Source: Aquimarina amphilecti
Lineage (GTDB): Bacteria; Bacteroidota; Bacteroidia; Flavobacteriales; Flavobacteriaceae
DNA: 64,000 nt
Reading direction: 5' to 3'
Assembly (NCBI RefSeq): GCF_900109375.1
Contig: NZ_FOAB01000001.1
Coordinates: 868,001-932,000 of the forward strand
Shown: positions 24,341 to 32,223 of the stretch, in pieces
Layout of the letters: each line of letters starts with the position of its first letter
Position numbering within the stretch: position 1 is the stretch's first letter
Made by a program: the position numbers and the translations under genes
The notes under the pieces: generated by a model
Seen by the model: the letters and a program-made list of their open reading frames with translations, nothing else
Database searches by the model: none
Told to the model about the DNA's origin: nothing

Positions 24341-25837
24341 ATGAGTAGTCCGGTTATATTTCCTTTTAAAAGCAATATTATAATAGATAGAGCCTCTAGC
24401 AGACATATATACTTACAACTATGTGATCAAATAATAGGCTTTATAAAATCTGGTAAATTAGCTCCATCCACAAAACTTCCTGGATCACGTAAATTATCAG
24501 AAGATTTAAACATCCATCGCAAAACTGTAGTAGCAGCTTATGATGAATTGATGTCACAAGATTGGATTCAAAGTATTCCCGCAAAAGGAACTTTTGTAAA
24601 TAAAAATTTACCAATTATTAACCCAAAAAAAATCACAAAATCTACCAATTCTTTAGAATCTAAAAACAGTATTGGCTTTAGATTTAAAAAGCGTAAGCAT
24701 CTTATTATAAAAGGTCTAGAAACTATAAAAGCTACAATCAAAGTAGATGAAGGTGTTCCGGACCACCGATTAGCACCCATAGAAGATATAGCCAAAAATT
24801 ATAGAAATATTACAAATAAAAAACATCACAAGGAACTATTAACATATGGTGATACACACGGAAATATTGAATTACGAAAAGTATTAGTAGACTATCTGAA
24901 TCAAAGTAGAGGGTTAAAAACATCCATAGAAAATATACTTATTACCAGAGGGAGTCAAATGGGTATTTATCTTGCTAGTCAACTATTATTAAATGATAAA
25001 AAAATTGTAATTACTGGTGATACAAATTACATGACAGCTGATAATACATTTACCGAAGCAAATGGGATCATAAAACGTGTTTCTGTAGATAAGCAAGGTA
25101 TTAACACTAAAGAAATTGAGGAAGTATGCAAAAAACATACTATTAGTGCTGTTTATGTTACATCACATCACCATCATCCTACTACCGTAACTTTATCGGC
25201 AGACAGGCGCATGCATTTACTCGACTTAGCACAACGAAATAACTTTGCAATAATTGAAGATGACTATGACTATGATTTTCATTATAATAACGCTCCCATT
25301 TTACCATTAGCTAGTAACGACACACATGGAAATGTAATTTATATCGGAGGATTTACAAAGATTATTGCACCAGCATTACGAATTGGTTATTTTGTTGCTC
25401 CTAAAGAAGTTGTTGATGAAGCTGCGAGGTTAAGGCGGATTTTAGACAGACAAGGCGACACTTTATTAGAACAAACATTAGCCAGAATGATTATTAATGG
25501 AGATATTCAAAGACATAGCAACAAAGTAAGAAAGATCTATAAAGAACGAAGAGACCTATTCTGCGGTTTACTAAAAGAAAAACTAACAGATTTTTTTGAT
25601 TTTGAAATACCAAAAGGTGGAATGGCAGTGTGGGTACAACTGAAGAAGCCTTATAATTGGGATATTGTAATGACTGCGGCACTAAAACGAAATATCGCTT
25701 TTAACCCAGAATGGAAACGCTATGATAATAACAATTCTGGACATAATGGGATAAGGATAGGATTTGCAGCTTTAAATAAAAAGGAAATCATCACAGTTAT
25801 AAATGTTCTAGAAAGTGTTATGAAATCTATTCAATAA
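24341..25837 (+). CDS. MocR-family regulator (GntR HTH + aminotransferase domain)
   Basis: A 498-residue protein. The N-terminal GntR winged helix (about 16-85: YLQLCDQIIGFIKSGKLAPS, TKLPGSRKLSEDLNIHRKTV) is followed by a type I aminotransferase fold with IIEDDYDYDFHY for the PLP Asp/Tyr region and GGFTKIIAPALRIGY with the PLP-binding Lys. MocR/PdxR proteins use PLP as ligand and often control vitamin B6 or amine metabolism. The divergent PNPOx-like gene is the obvious target. Its 3' end overlaps the converging pentapeptide gene by 11 bp. Confidence 0.92.
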   Translation: MSSPVIFPFKSNIIIDRASSRHIYLQLCDQIIGFIKSGKLAPSTKLPGSRKLSEDLNIHRKTVVAAYDELMSQDWIQSIPAKGTFVNKNLPIINPKKITKSTNSLESKNSIGFRFKKRKHLIIKGLETIKATIKVDEGVPDHRLAPIEDIAKNYRNITNKKHHKELLTYGDTHGNIELRKVLVDYLNQSRGLKTSIENILITRGSQMGIYLASQLLLNDKKIVITGDTNYMTADNTFTEANGIIKRVSVDKQGINTKEIEEVCKKHTISAVYVTSHHHHPTTVTLSADRRMHLLDLAQRNNFAIIEDDYDYDFHYNNAPILPLASNDTHGNVIYIGGFTKIIAPALRIGYFVAPKEVVDEAARLRRILDRQGDTLLEQTLARMIINGDIQRHSNKVRKIYKERRDLFCGLLKEKLTDFFDFEIPKGGMAVWVQLKKPYNWDIVMTAALKRNIAFNPEWKRYDNNNSGHNGIRIGFAALNKKEIITVINVLESVMKSIQ

Positions 25838-26399
25838 GTAAATCATACTTTTTTAACAAACCTTCTATATTGTTTTTAGAGAACCTAGCTTTCTTTAATT
25901 TATTATTGGCAGGATCTATATCAAAATTTCTTGCAGTTCTAAAATCGACTTTTTCTACATTTGTCTGCTCAAAAATAGCAGTCGATAAATCACACTCTTT
26001 AAATTCAGTGCCAGTAACAACCGCTTCTGTAAAATCAGCACCTATTAGTTTACACCCTACAAATGAAGTATTTTTCAGTTCAAAACCATAAAAAGAAGCA
26101 TAATCCAAACTAGAATCAACGAACTTTACAGAAAACATAAAATTATTACAACTACTAAAATTCACTCCAAGTAATTTACAATTTTCAAAACAACATTCAT
26201 CTCTAAACGAAGTCTGTTTTACCATAGCATTGGTGAAATTGCAATTCGTAAACGTACACTCTAAAAATAATACAACAGATAAATTTGTCTCTGTAAAATT
26301 ACAATTAACAAATGTACAATTATCGTATTCTGCACCTGGCACTTTTTGATTTGAAAAATCTTGATCAGTAAATGTTTTATTAAGTATTAAGTCATTCAT
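25827..26399 (-). CDS. Pentapeptide-repeat protein (Qnr/McbG-like layout)
   Basis: A 190-residue protein built of A(D/N)LXX-type pentapeptides with F or L at the centre (CTFVNCNFTETNL, FYGFELKNTSFVGCKLIGADF), which form a right-handed quadrilateral beta-helix. It is Cys-rich at the repeat edges. It ends with a helix (ARFSKNNIEGLLKKYDLLIE) resembling the dimerisation module of Qnr-type DNA-mimic proteins. A gyrase-protecting role is possible but not shown; many such proteins have no known function. The ATG at 26399 is chosen over a TTG one codon upstream. Tail-to-tail overlap with the MocR gene. Confidence 0.85.
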   Translation of the reverse strand: MNDLILNKTFTDQDFSNQKVPGAEYDNCTFVNCNFTETNLSVVLFLECTFTNCNFTNAMVKQTSFRDECCFENCKLLGVNFSSCNNFMFSVKFVDSSLDYASFYGFELKNTSFVGCKLIGADFTEAVVTGTEFKECDLSTAIFEQTNVEKVDFRTARNFDIDPANNKLKKARFSKNNIEGLLKKYDLLIE

Positions 26400-26477
26400 C
26401 AACTATAAAAATCAAATTAGTATAGATTTCAGTATATCTATTAAATTAAGTTCAATCTAAGTATTATAAATGTATCA

Positions 26478-26855
26478 TTAATTAATTCTCCAAGGTGGAT
26501 TTTTGCGATTATCCCTTGCTAAATACAATATGATTTGATTTCCATCAGGATCTCTAAGCCTTGCTTCTCTCCACAACCAACTTTGGTCAATTGGCAATTG
26601 ATCAAACTCTATTCCCTCATTCCGAAGACGTTCTACTTCCTCATCTAACCGTTCTGTTTCAAAATAAACATAAACACCATCTCCTTCAGGCAATTTCTCA
26701 ACCTGATGGATAGAAAATGTAGCGTCTCCATCTAAACACTCGAAACGAGCGTAATGAGGCAAAGCCTTAACAATTAATCGTATACCTAGTTTCTCATAAA
26801 AAGAAATAGATTTTTCTACATTCTTAGACGGAACTGTAACTTGATTTAGATTCAT
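26478..26855 (-). CDS. VOC/glyoxalase-fold protein
   Basis: A 125-residue VOC protein with two beta-alpha-beta-beta-beta units: VTVPSKNVEKSISFYEKLGIRLIV and LRDPDGNQIILYLARDN, the latter being the standard second-module signature. Metal-ligand positions include His/Glu candidates near ATFSIHQVE and the last strand, but the active type is not clear. It could be a small dioxygenase, a glyoxalase or a drug-binding protein. It is 9 bp downstream of the proline dehydrogenase stop, so co-transcription is likely. Confidence 0.85.
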   Translation of the reverse strand: MNLNQVTVPSKNVEKSISFYEKLGIRLIVKALPHYARFECLDGDATFSIHQVEKLPEGDGVYVYFETERLDEEVERLRNEGIEFDQLPIDQSWLWREARLRDPDGNQIILYLARDNRKNPPWRIN

Positions 26856-26864
26856 GTACTAAAA

Positions 26865-28040
26865 CTACAACTTTCTTCTTTTTCTTTCCTTAGATAACAA
26901 ATCTAATTCTCTAGTTGTCTGTCCAGCAACAGAAGTATTTTCTTCCGCTCTTCTAATTAAATAAGGCATAACATCCTTTACAGGACCAAATGGCAGATAT
27001 TTTGCAACATTATATCCCTCTGCAGCCAAATTAAAACTAATATGATCACTCATACCGTATAATTGTCCTAACCAAACTCTAGGATCATTCTTTACTATTT
27101 TTTGTTTTCTCATCAATTCAATAGCTTGATAACAACTATCTTCATTATGAGTTCCTATAAATACAGCAATATCTCCTAAATTTTGCAATATATAATCCAA
27201 AGTAGTATCGAAATTAAGATCCGTAGCGGCTTTGTTTTCACAGATAGGTGTTCTATACCCTTTTTCTGCCGCACGATCATTTTCCTTTTCCATATAGGCG
27301 CCTCGAACAATTTTCATTCCTATCTTAAAACCATATACCTTAGCTTCTTCGTGTAATTCTTTTAGATAAGCCAATCGATCATGTCTGTATAACTGTAGTG
27401 TATTATATACAATAGCCTTTTCTTTATTATACTTTCGCATCATTTTAGCTACCAACTCATCAGCAGCATCTTGCATCCAACTTTCTTCTCCATCAATCAA
27501 CAATGGGACATCACATTCATATGCTTTTTTACACACTTCATCAAACCGTTCTTCTATCCTATTCCATTCTTCCTCTTCTTCTCCAGTTAATGTAGCACCT
27601 TCAGTTTTCTTTTGCCACACTAAAAACCTTCCGAAACCTGTAGGTTTAAATACCCCAAAAGGAATAGCTTCTTTTTGATCCACAAAATCTAGAATCCCCA
27701 TGGTTTTATCTAGCACATGATCAAATTGTTCTTCTTCTTCTTTTCCTTCTACAGAATAATCTAAAACAGATGAAACTCTACCTTTTTCATACATTCTCTC
27801 AACTACTGGAATGCAATCTTCTTCATCTACTCCTCCACAAAAATGGTCAAAAACTGTTGCCCTAATTAACCCCTTTACAGGAAGATGAGCTTTTAAAGCA
27901 AAATTAGTCACCGCAGTACCTATACGAACAAGTGGCTCATTAGCTATCATTTTAAAAAGAAAGTATGCTCTCTCCAGTTCCGAATCACTTTTTAAAGCAA
28001 AAGCAGTTTCAGTATTATCAAACAAAGTATGTTCCTTCAT
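26865..28040 (-). CDS. Proline dehydrogenase
   Basis: A 391-residue monofunctional PRODH. The TIM-barrel segments include VPLLIDGEESWMQDAADEL, KIGMKIVRGAYMEKENDRA, VFIGTHNEDSCYQAIELM and YLPFGPVKDVMPYLIRRAEENTS, which is the conserved tail binding FAD and substrate. It oxidises L-proline to pyrroline-5-carboxylate with FAD, passing electrons to the quinone pool. There is no fused P5C dehydrogenase domain, as is usual in Bacteroidota. It precedes the VOC gene, and a TATATTTG element lies about 95 bp upstream. Confidence 0.95.
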   Translation of the reverse strand: MKEHTLFDNTETAFALKSDSELERAYFLFKMIANEPLVRIGTAVTNFALKAHLPVKGLIRATVFDHFCGGVDEEDCIPVVERMYEKGRVSSVLDYSVEGKEEEEQFDHVLDKTMGILDFVDQKEAIPFGVFKPTGFGRFLVWQKKTEGATLTGEEEEEWNRIEERFDEVCKKAYECDVPLLIDGEESWMQDAADELVAKMMRKYNKEKAIVYNTLQLYRHDRLAYLKELHEEAKVYGFKIGMKIVRGAYMEKENDRAAEKGYRTPICENKAATDLNFDTTLDYILQNLGDIAVFIGTHNEDSCYQAIELMRKQKIVKNDPRVWLGQLYGMSDHISFNLAAEGYNVAKYLPFGPVKDVMPYLIRRAEENTSVAGQTTRELDLLSKERKRRKL

Positions 28041-28135
28041 TAAGTCTAAATTTTAAAGATTCTTAACAATCAACCTAAATTCATTAAAATAACAATGGTA
28101 TTATCACATACCACCTATTTGTTTTAAGATATCTG

Positions 28136-28170
28136 CAAATATAGAACTTGGAAGTTTATTTTATTACAAA
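28136..28170 (-). promoter_or_regulatory. Candidate proline dehydrogenase promoter
   Basis: On the minus strand TATATTTG (plus 28136-28143) fits the -7 consensus, with TTTG about 23 bp upstream, which is slightly longer spacing than usual. Confidence 0.35.
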
Positions 28171-28206
28171 TTCTACTTAATTTCACAGCCTGTTAAAACA
28201 CCATTT

Positions 28207-29277
28207 ATGAAGCCCATAGTTTCTAAAGATTCTATCGTATATTTTAACGATGAATGCTACACTGCTCTTAATGCTTATTTGGAAAAAGCAAACCATTCGA
28301 AGATTTTTATTCTTGTAGATAGTAATACCTATCAAAATTGTTACGCTCATTTTATGAGTAAAATTGAAAAAGAATATGAGATCGAAGTATTAGAGATTGA
28401 ACCTGGAGAAATCAACAAGAACATAGATACTTGTACAAGCATCTGGAACGTACTTGCAGAGTACGGAGCAGATAGAAAAAGTCTATTAATCAATTTAGGA
28501 GGTGGTGTAGTTACTGATCTAGGAGGTTTTATTGCCTGCACTTATAAACGTGGCATCAATTACATCAATGTACCAACTTCTTTATTAGCAATGGTGGACG
28601 CCTCTGTTGGAGGAAAAACAGGTGTGGATCTTGGGAATCTTAAAAATATGGTGGGAGTCATTAGCGAATCCGAAATGGTTCTTGTGGATACTGAATTTTT
28701 AGGAACTCTGCCTGTTAATCAAATGTGTAGCGGTTTTGCAGAAATGCTAAAACACGGATTAATACAAGACAGAGCATATTGGGATAAAATGAGCGACCTT
28801 TCTAAGCTTACTACGGATGACTTAGATCAATTAATTTATGATTCTGTATTAATTAAAAATAAAATTGTTTTTGAAGATCCAACAGAACAGAATATTAGAA
28901 AATATCTAAATTTTGGTCATACCTTAGGTCATGCTATTGAATCGTTTTACCTAACACATCCAGAAAAACCTGAATTACTCCACGGAGAAGCAATTGCTAT
29001 TGGAATGATCTTAGAAGGATTTATTTCTGCTGCTCAACTATCTGTTACAGAACTAGAGCTTATTCAGATTACACAAGTAATTTTAGCTACATTTCCAAAA
29101 ATCGATATAGATCCTAATGATTACAAAGCAATCATGGAACTACTAATTCATGATAAAAAGAATGAAAAAGGAAATATCTATTTTGTTTTATTAAATACAA
29201 TTGGTGATGCAAAATATAACTGCATAGTATCTGATGATGTAATAATTGATGCTTTTGAATACTATGCTTCATTATAA
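28207..29277 (+). CDS. aroB: 3-Dehydroquinate synthase
   Basis: A 356-residue enzyme of the shikimate pathway that converts DAHP to 3-dehydroquinate using NAD+ and Zn2+. NAD-binding and substrate loops are visible: NLGGGVVTDLGGFIACTYKR, VPTSLLAMVDASVGGKTGVD, then the metal-site segments GFAEMLKHGLI, FGHTLGHAIES and LHGEAIAIGM. Length and order are normal. It is followed by a membrane-anchored unknown on the same strand at about 50 bp, which may share the transcript. Confidence 0.97.
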   Translation: MKPIVSKDSIVYFNDECYTALNAYLEKANHSKIFILVDSNTYQNCYAHFMSKIEKEYEIEVLEIEPGEINKNIDTCTSIWNVLAEYGADRKSLLINLGGGVVTDLGGFIACTYKRGINYINVPTSLLAMVDASVGGKTGVDLGNLKNMVGVISESEMVLVDTEFLGTLPVNQMCSGFAEMLKHGLIQDRAYWDKMSDLSKLTTDDLDQLIYDSVLIKNKIVFEDPTEQNIRKYLNFGHTLGHAIESFYLTHPEKPELLHGEAIAIGMILEGFISAAQLSVTELELIQITQVILATFPKIDIDPNDYKAIMELLIHDKKNEKGNIYFVLLNTIGDAKYNCIVSDDVIIDAFEYYASL

Positions 29278-29324
29278 TTTCAGTTTGATTTAATATCTTT
29301 AAAACTGAATAAAACTTTACTCTC

Positions 29325-30047
29325 TTGAAAAAAAGACTTTTTAAACTTTTAAAAATATTTTTCACCAGCATATTGGTCATTGTAATATTTTTAATTGCTA
29401 TTCTATATTTTTCTCTGCATCAAAAAATGCCTGATGGCATTGAAGGAGAAGAAGCTGATAACTTTGCTTTACAAATCCAAAAAGCAGTCCATCATGATAA
29501 ATTCATCAATACGGATTATATACAGTGGTCTTTTAGAGACAAAAATCATTATCTCTGGGATAAAAAATCTGGAAAAGTCGAAGTAAAATGGGATACCTAT
29601 AAAGCAAATCTAGATCTACAAAATTTCGAAAACAGTATCATTACTGAAAATGGTAAATTGATTAATTCTCCTGAAAAAGATAAGTTATTAAACAAAGCGC
29701 TCTCCTACTTTAACAATGATTCTTTTTGGGTAGTAGCACCACACAAACTTTTTGATAAAGGAGTAACTCGAAAATTAATCAATCTAGAAAATAACACTAA
29801 AGGTTTATTAGTTACTTATAGCTCAGGAGGTACTACTCCCGGAGATTCATATTTATGGAAAGTGGACGAAAACTATATACCGACAACCTATCAAATGTGG
29901 GTTTCATTAATTCCTATAGGCGGTATAGAGGCCAGTTGGGAACGTTGGAAAACTACGGACAGTGGCGCATATTTAGCGCAATATCATAAAACACTAGGTA
30001 TTGGAATCCCTATTAGTAACTTAAGAGCCTGGAATCAAGAGCAATAA
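29325..30047 (+). CDS. Membrane-anchored protein of unknown function
   Basis: A 240-residue protein that appears to start at a TTG (29325): the encoded N-terminus KKRLFKLLKIFFTSILVIVIFLIAIL is a positively charged TM anchor, and no ATG precedes it in frame. The soluble part has several aromatic-rich strands (DYIQWSFRDKNHYLWDKKSGKVEVKWD, WVVAPHKLFDKGVTRK, LLVTYSSGGTTPGDSYLW). This looks like a periplasmic beta-sandwich or LolA/DUF-type sheet domain, but I cannot name the family. It lies behind aroB and may be co-transcribed. Confidence 0.7.
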   Translation: MKKRLFKLLKIFFTSILVIVIFLIAILYFSLHQKMPDGIEGEEADNFALQIQKAVHHDKFINTDYIQWSFRDKNHYLWDKKSGKVEVKWDTYKANLDLQNFENSIITENGKLINSPEKDKLLNKALSYFNNDSFWVVAPHKLFDKGVTRKLINLENNTKGLLVTYSSGGTTPGDSYLWKVDENYIPTTYQMWVSLIPIGGIEASWERWKTTDSGAYLAQYHKTLGIGIPISNLRAWNQEQ

Positions 30048-30103
30048 CATCAACTTATACTTACAGCTCCCGCGTTTAAGAATTTTTCTTTTTTCACTTA
30101 ATA

Positions 30104-31546
30104 CTAAAACAATAACGATACATAAAACTTAAACAACAAAACCAACAGTATTACCGAAATAATATTTAGAATCAATCCTGCTTTTACCATTTCAGACACC
30201 TTTACATAACCACTAGCAAATACAATAGCATTAGGAGGTGTTGCCATCGGCAACATAAAAGCGCAACTTGCAGCCATTGTTACAGGAATTAATAAATGGA
30301 GTATCGGTATATCTAACCCTAAAGCAATTCCAGCTACTACAGGAACAAAAATCGCAACCAACGCTACATTACTCATCAATTCAGTCATAAAAAGCATGAA
30401 AACAATTAATAATAAAGTAACAACCAATAAACTCAGCCCTTTATTAGCAGCAATCATATTAGCTACCAATTCTATTAATCCTGCATGAGATAAACCACTA
30501 GCCAACGCTAATCCACCACCAAAAAGAATTAAGATCCCCCAAGGAAGTTTTTGTGTATCCTTCCAAATCAAGGTAAACTCTCCTTTACTCAATTTAAACG
30601 GAATTACGAATAGTGCAAATGCTCCCATCATACTAATACCTGTATCTGACAAAGTCAATTCCGGAAAAAACCCATTAATCGTAGTTCTAGAGATCCATAA
30701 AAATATCACTGCACAAAATATAGTTAACACTCTTTTTTCTGTCTTTTTAATCTTACCAAGTTTTTTTAACTCCTGATCAATTACGTTTTTTGACGCAGTA
30801 AAACTTTTAATTCGATTGGGATATATCCATTTTACTATAACTACATAGACAATACCAATCATCAAAACAGAAAAAGGAAACGCCAATAACATCCAATTAA
30901 GAAAAGAGATCTCTATTTGATATTCATTTTCTAAAAATCCAACCAAAACAGAGTTTGGAGGTGTTCCAATAATAGTTGCAACTCCCCCTACATTCGCAGA
31001 AAAAGCAATACCTAACATTATGCTCAAAGCAAAATTTCGATCATTCTTAGTAAAACCGTCCTTATCATCTATTAACAATTGAATTACTGATAGCGCTATG
31101 GGGAGCATAACCACTGTACAGGCCGTATTACTGATCCACATGCTCATAAAAGCTGTAGCAATCATAAACCCAAGAATTACTCGATCAGGACTAGTTCCTG
31201 TTATTTTAATAATAGATAAGGCAATACGTTTATGAAGATTTACTTTTTCTAAAGCTAAAGCCATTACAAATCCTCCAAAAAATAAAAAAACTATTGGACT
31301 ACCATAACTCTGGGAAACCGTTTTTAAATCTAAAACTCCTATTAGAGGAAACAAAATTAATGGAATCAATGCTGTTACAGATATAGACACTGCCTCTGTA
31401 ATCCACCAAACAATCATCCATACTGCGACCGAGATTACCTTGTCTGCAACCTCTGAAACGAATACGAAAGGTAAATTGATTAATAACAAGAACAGAATAG
31501 GTCCGGAAATCAATCCAATTTTTTTTATTAAAGGATATCTAGTCAT
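30104..31546 (-). CDS. DASS/SLC13 sodium:dicarboxylate or sulfate symporter
   Basis: A 480-residue membrane protein with about 11-12 TM helices and hairpins. The two SNT-type Na+ motifs are WISNTACTVVMLPIAL (about 137-152) and ELMSNVALVAIFVP near 390-403, each followed by a TPPN segment (IIGTPPNSVL and MATPPNAIVF). This is the DASS signature. The substrate is probably a C4-dicarboxylate, citrate or sulfate; the motifs do not decide. Its ATG follows the stop of the small KOW-like gene without a gap (TAAATG), so the two are translationally coupled. Confidence 0.92.
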   Translation of the reverse strand: MTRYPLIKKIGLISGPILFLLLINLPFVFVSEVADKVISVAVWMIVWWITEAVSISVTALIPLILFPLIGVLDLKTVSQSYGSPIVFLFFGGFVMALALEKVNLHKRIALSIIKITGTSPDRVILGFMIATAFMSMWISNTACTVVMLPIALSVIQLLIDDKDGFTKNDRNFALSIMLGIAFSANVGGVATIIGTPPNSVLVGFLENEYQIEISFLNWMLLAFPFSVLMIGIVYVVIVKWIYPNRIKSFTASKNVIDQELKKLGKIKKTEKRVLTIFCAVIFLWISRTTINGFFPELTLSDTGISMMGAFALFVIPFKLSKGEFTLIWKDTQKLPWGILILFGGGLALASGLSHAGLIELVANMIAANKGLSLLVVTLLLIVFMLFMTELMSNVALVAIFVPVVAGIALGLDIPILHLLIPVTMAASCAFMLPMATPPNAIVFASGYVKVSEMVKAGLILNIISVILLVLLFKFYVSLLF

Positions 31547-32071
31547 TTATTTTTTACTACTTCCTGTAAACTGCTGAGATTTATTCTTAAAAAGCACATT
31601 AAATGTTGTCAAACTGCCATACATACGGGTAATATATTGTTGTAAATCCACTTTATCTTGATCATCTATTACCTTAGAACTATTTATTTTTTGTTCCATA
31701 ACACGGATACGATCACGCACCATTACTATTTTATGAAAAAAGGTGTCAATTGGGATTTCTTTAGAAGTTAAATTCGTATCTCCAGGTTCTAATATGATTT
31801 TACCACCTTTCCATTTATCAGCAATTGGTACAACTTCAGATATATCGCTATATTTTTTTAATAGCTCTCGAAATGTTCTTTCCACTTCATAAAAACTAAC
31901 AGTATCTACTTCTTCTTCTACCCCATCAATTACTTCAAAATCTTCGTCTACATCAATAGTTTCTAATCCATTTTCTATAAAAGTTACCCAATACATTTTT
32001 GATGTTACATTGGTAACTACACCTAATCCATATGTTGAATGTTTAATTCTAGAGCCGATTCCTAATATCAT
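31547..32071 (-). CDS. Small protein with N-terminal KOW/Tudor-like barrel
   Basis: A 174-residue protein. The first 45 residues (GIGSRIKHSTYGLGVVTNVTSKMYWVTFIENGLETI) form a beta pattern like the Tudor/KOW barrel at the C-terminus of UvrD/PcrA and in transcription factors. The rest is helical and charged (TVSFYEVERTFRELLKKYSD, KIVMVRDRIRVMEQKIN). Function unknown; nucleic acid or RNA polymerase contact is a guess from the fold. It is divergent from uvrA, with 152 bp between, and its stop abuts the DASS transporter start. Confidence 0.72.
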   Translation of the reverse strand: MILGIGSRIKHSTYGLGVVTNVTSKMYWVTFIENGLETIDVDEDFEVIDGVEEEVDTVSFYEVERTFRELLKKYSDISEVVPIADKWKGGKIILEPGDTNLTSKEIPIDTFFHKIVMVRDRIRVMEQKINSSKVIDDQDKVDLQQYITRMYGSLTTFNVLFKNKSQQFTGSSKK

Positions 32072-32172
32072 TTATTTACGTTTTTAAGCTAAAATAAAAA
32101 AGTATCACGGTTTTATGTAGTCATAGTTAAAAAATTATAACAGCTATTTAACAATTGTAAAAGCCAACGGCA

Positions 32173-32204
32173 TTTTACTAACACATTACAAATAACTACA
32201 TTTG
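32173..32204 (+). promoter_or_regulatory. uvrA promoter
   Basis: TTTT at 32173-32176 and TACATTTG at 32197-32204 have a 20-bp spacer and fit the Bacteroidota -33/-7 pattern. They lie 19-50 bp before the ATG. Confidence 0.6.
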
Positions 32205-32223
32205 CACTCTTGGTTAAAAATTT

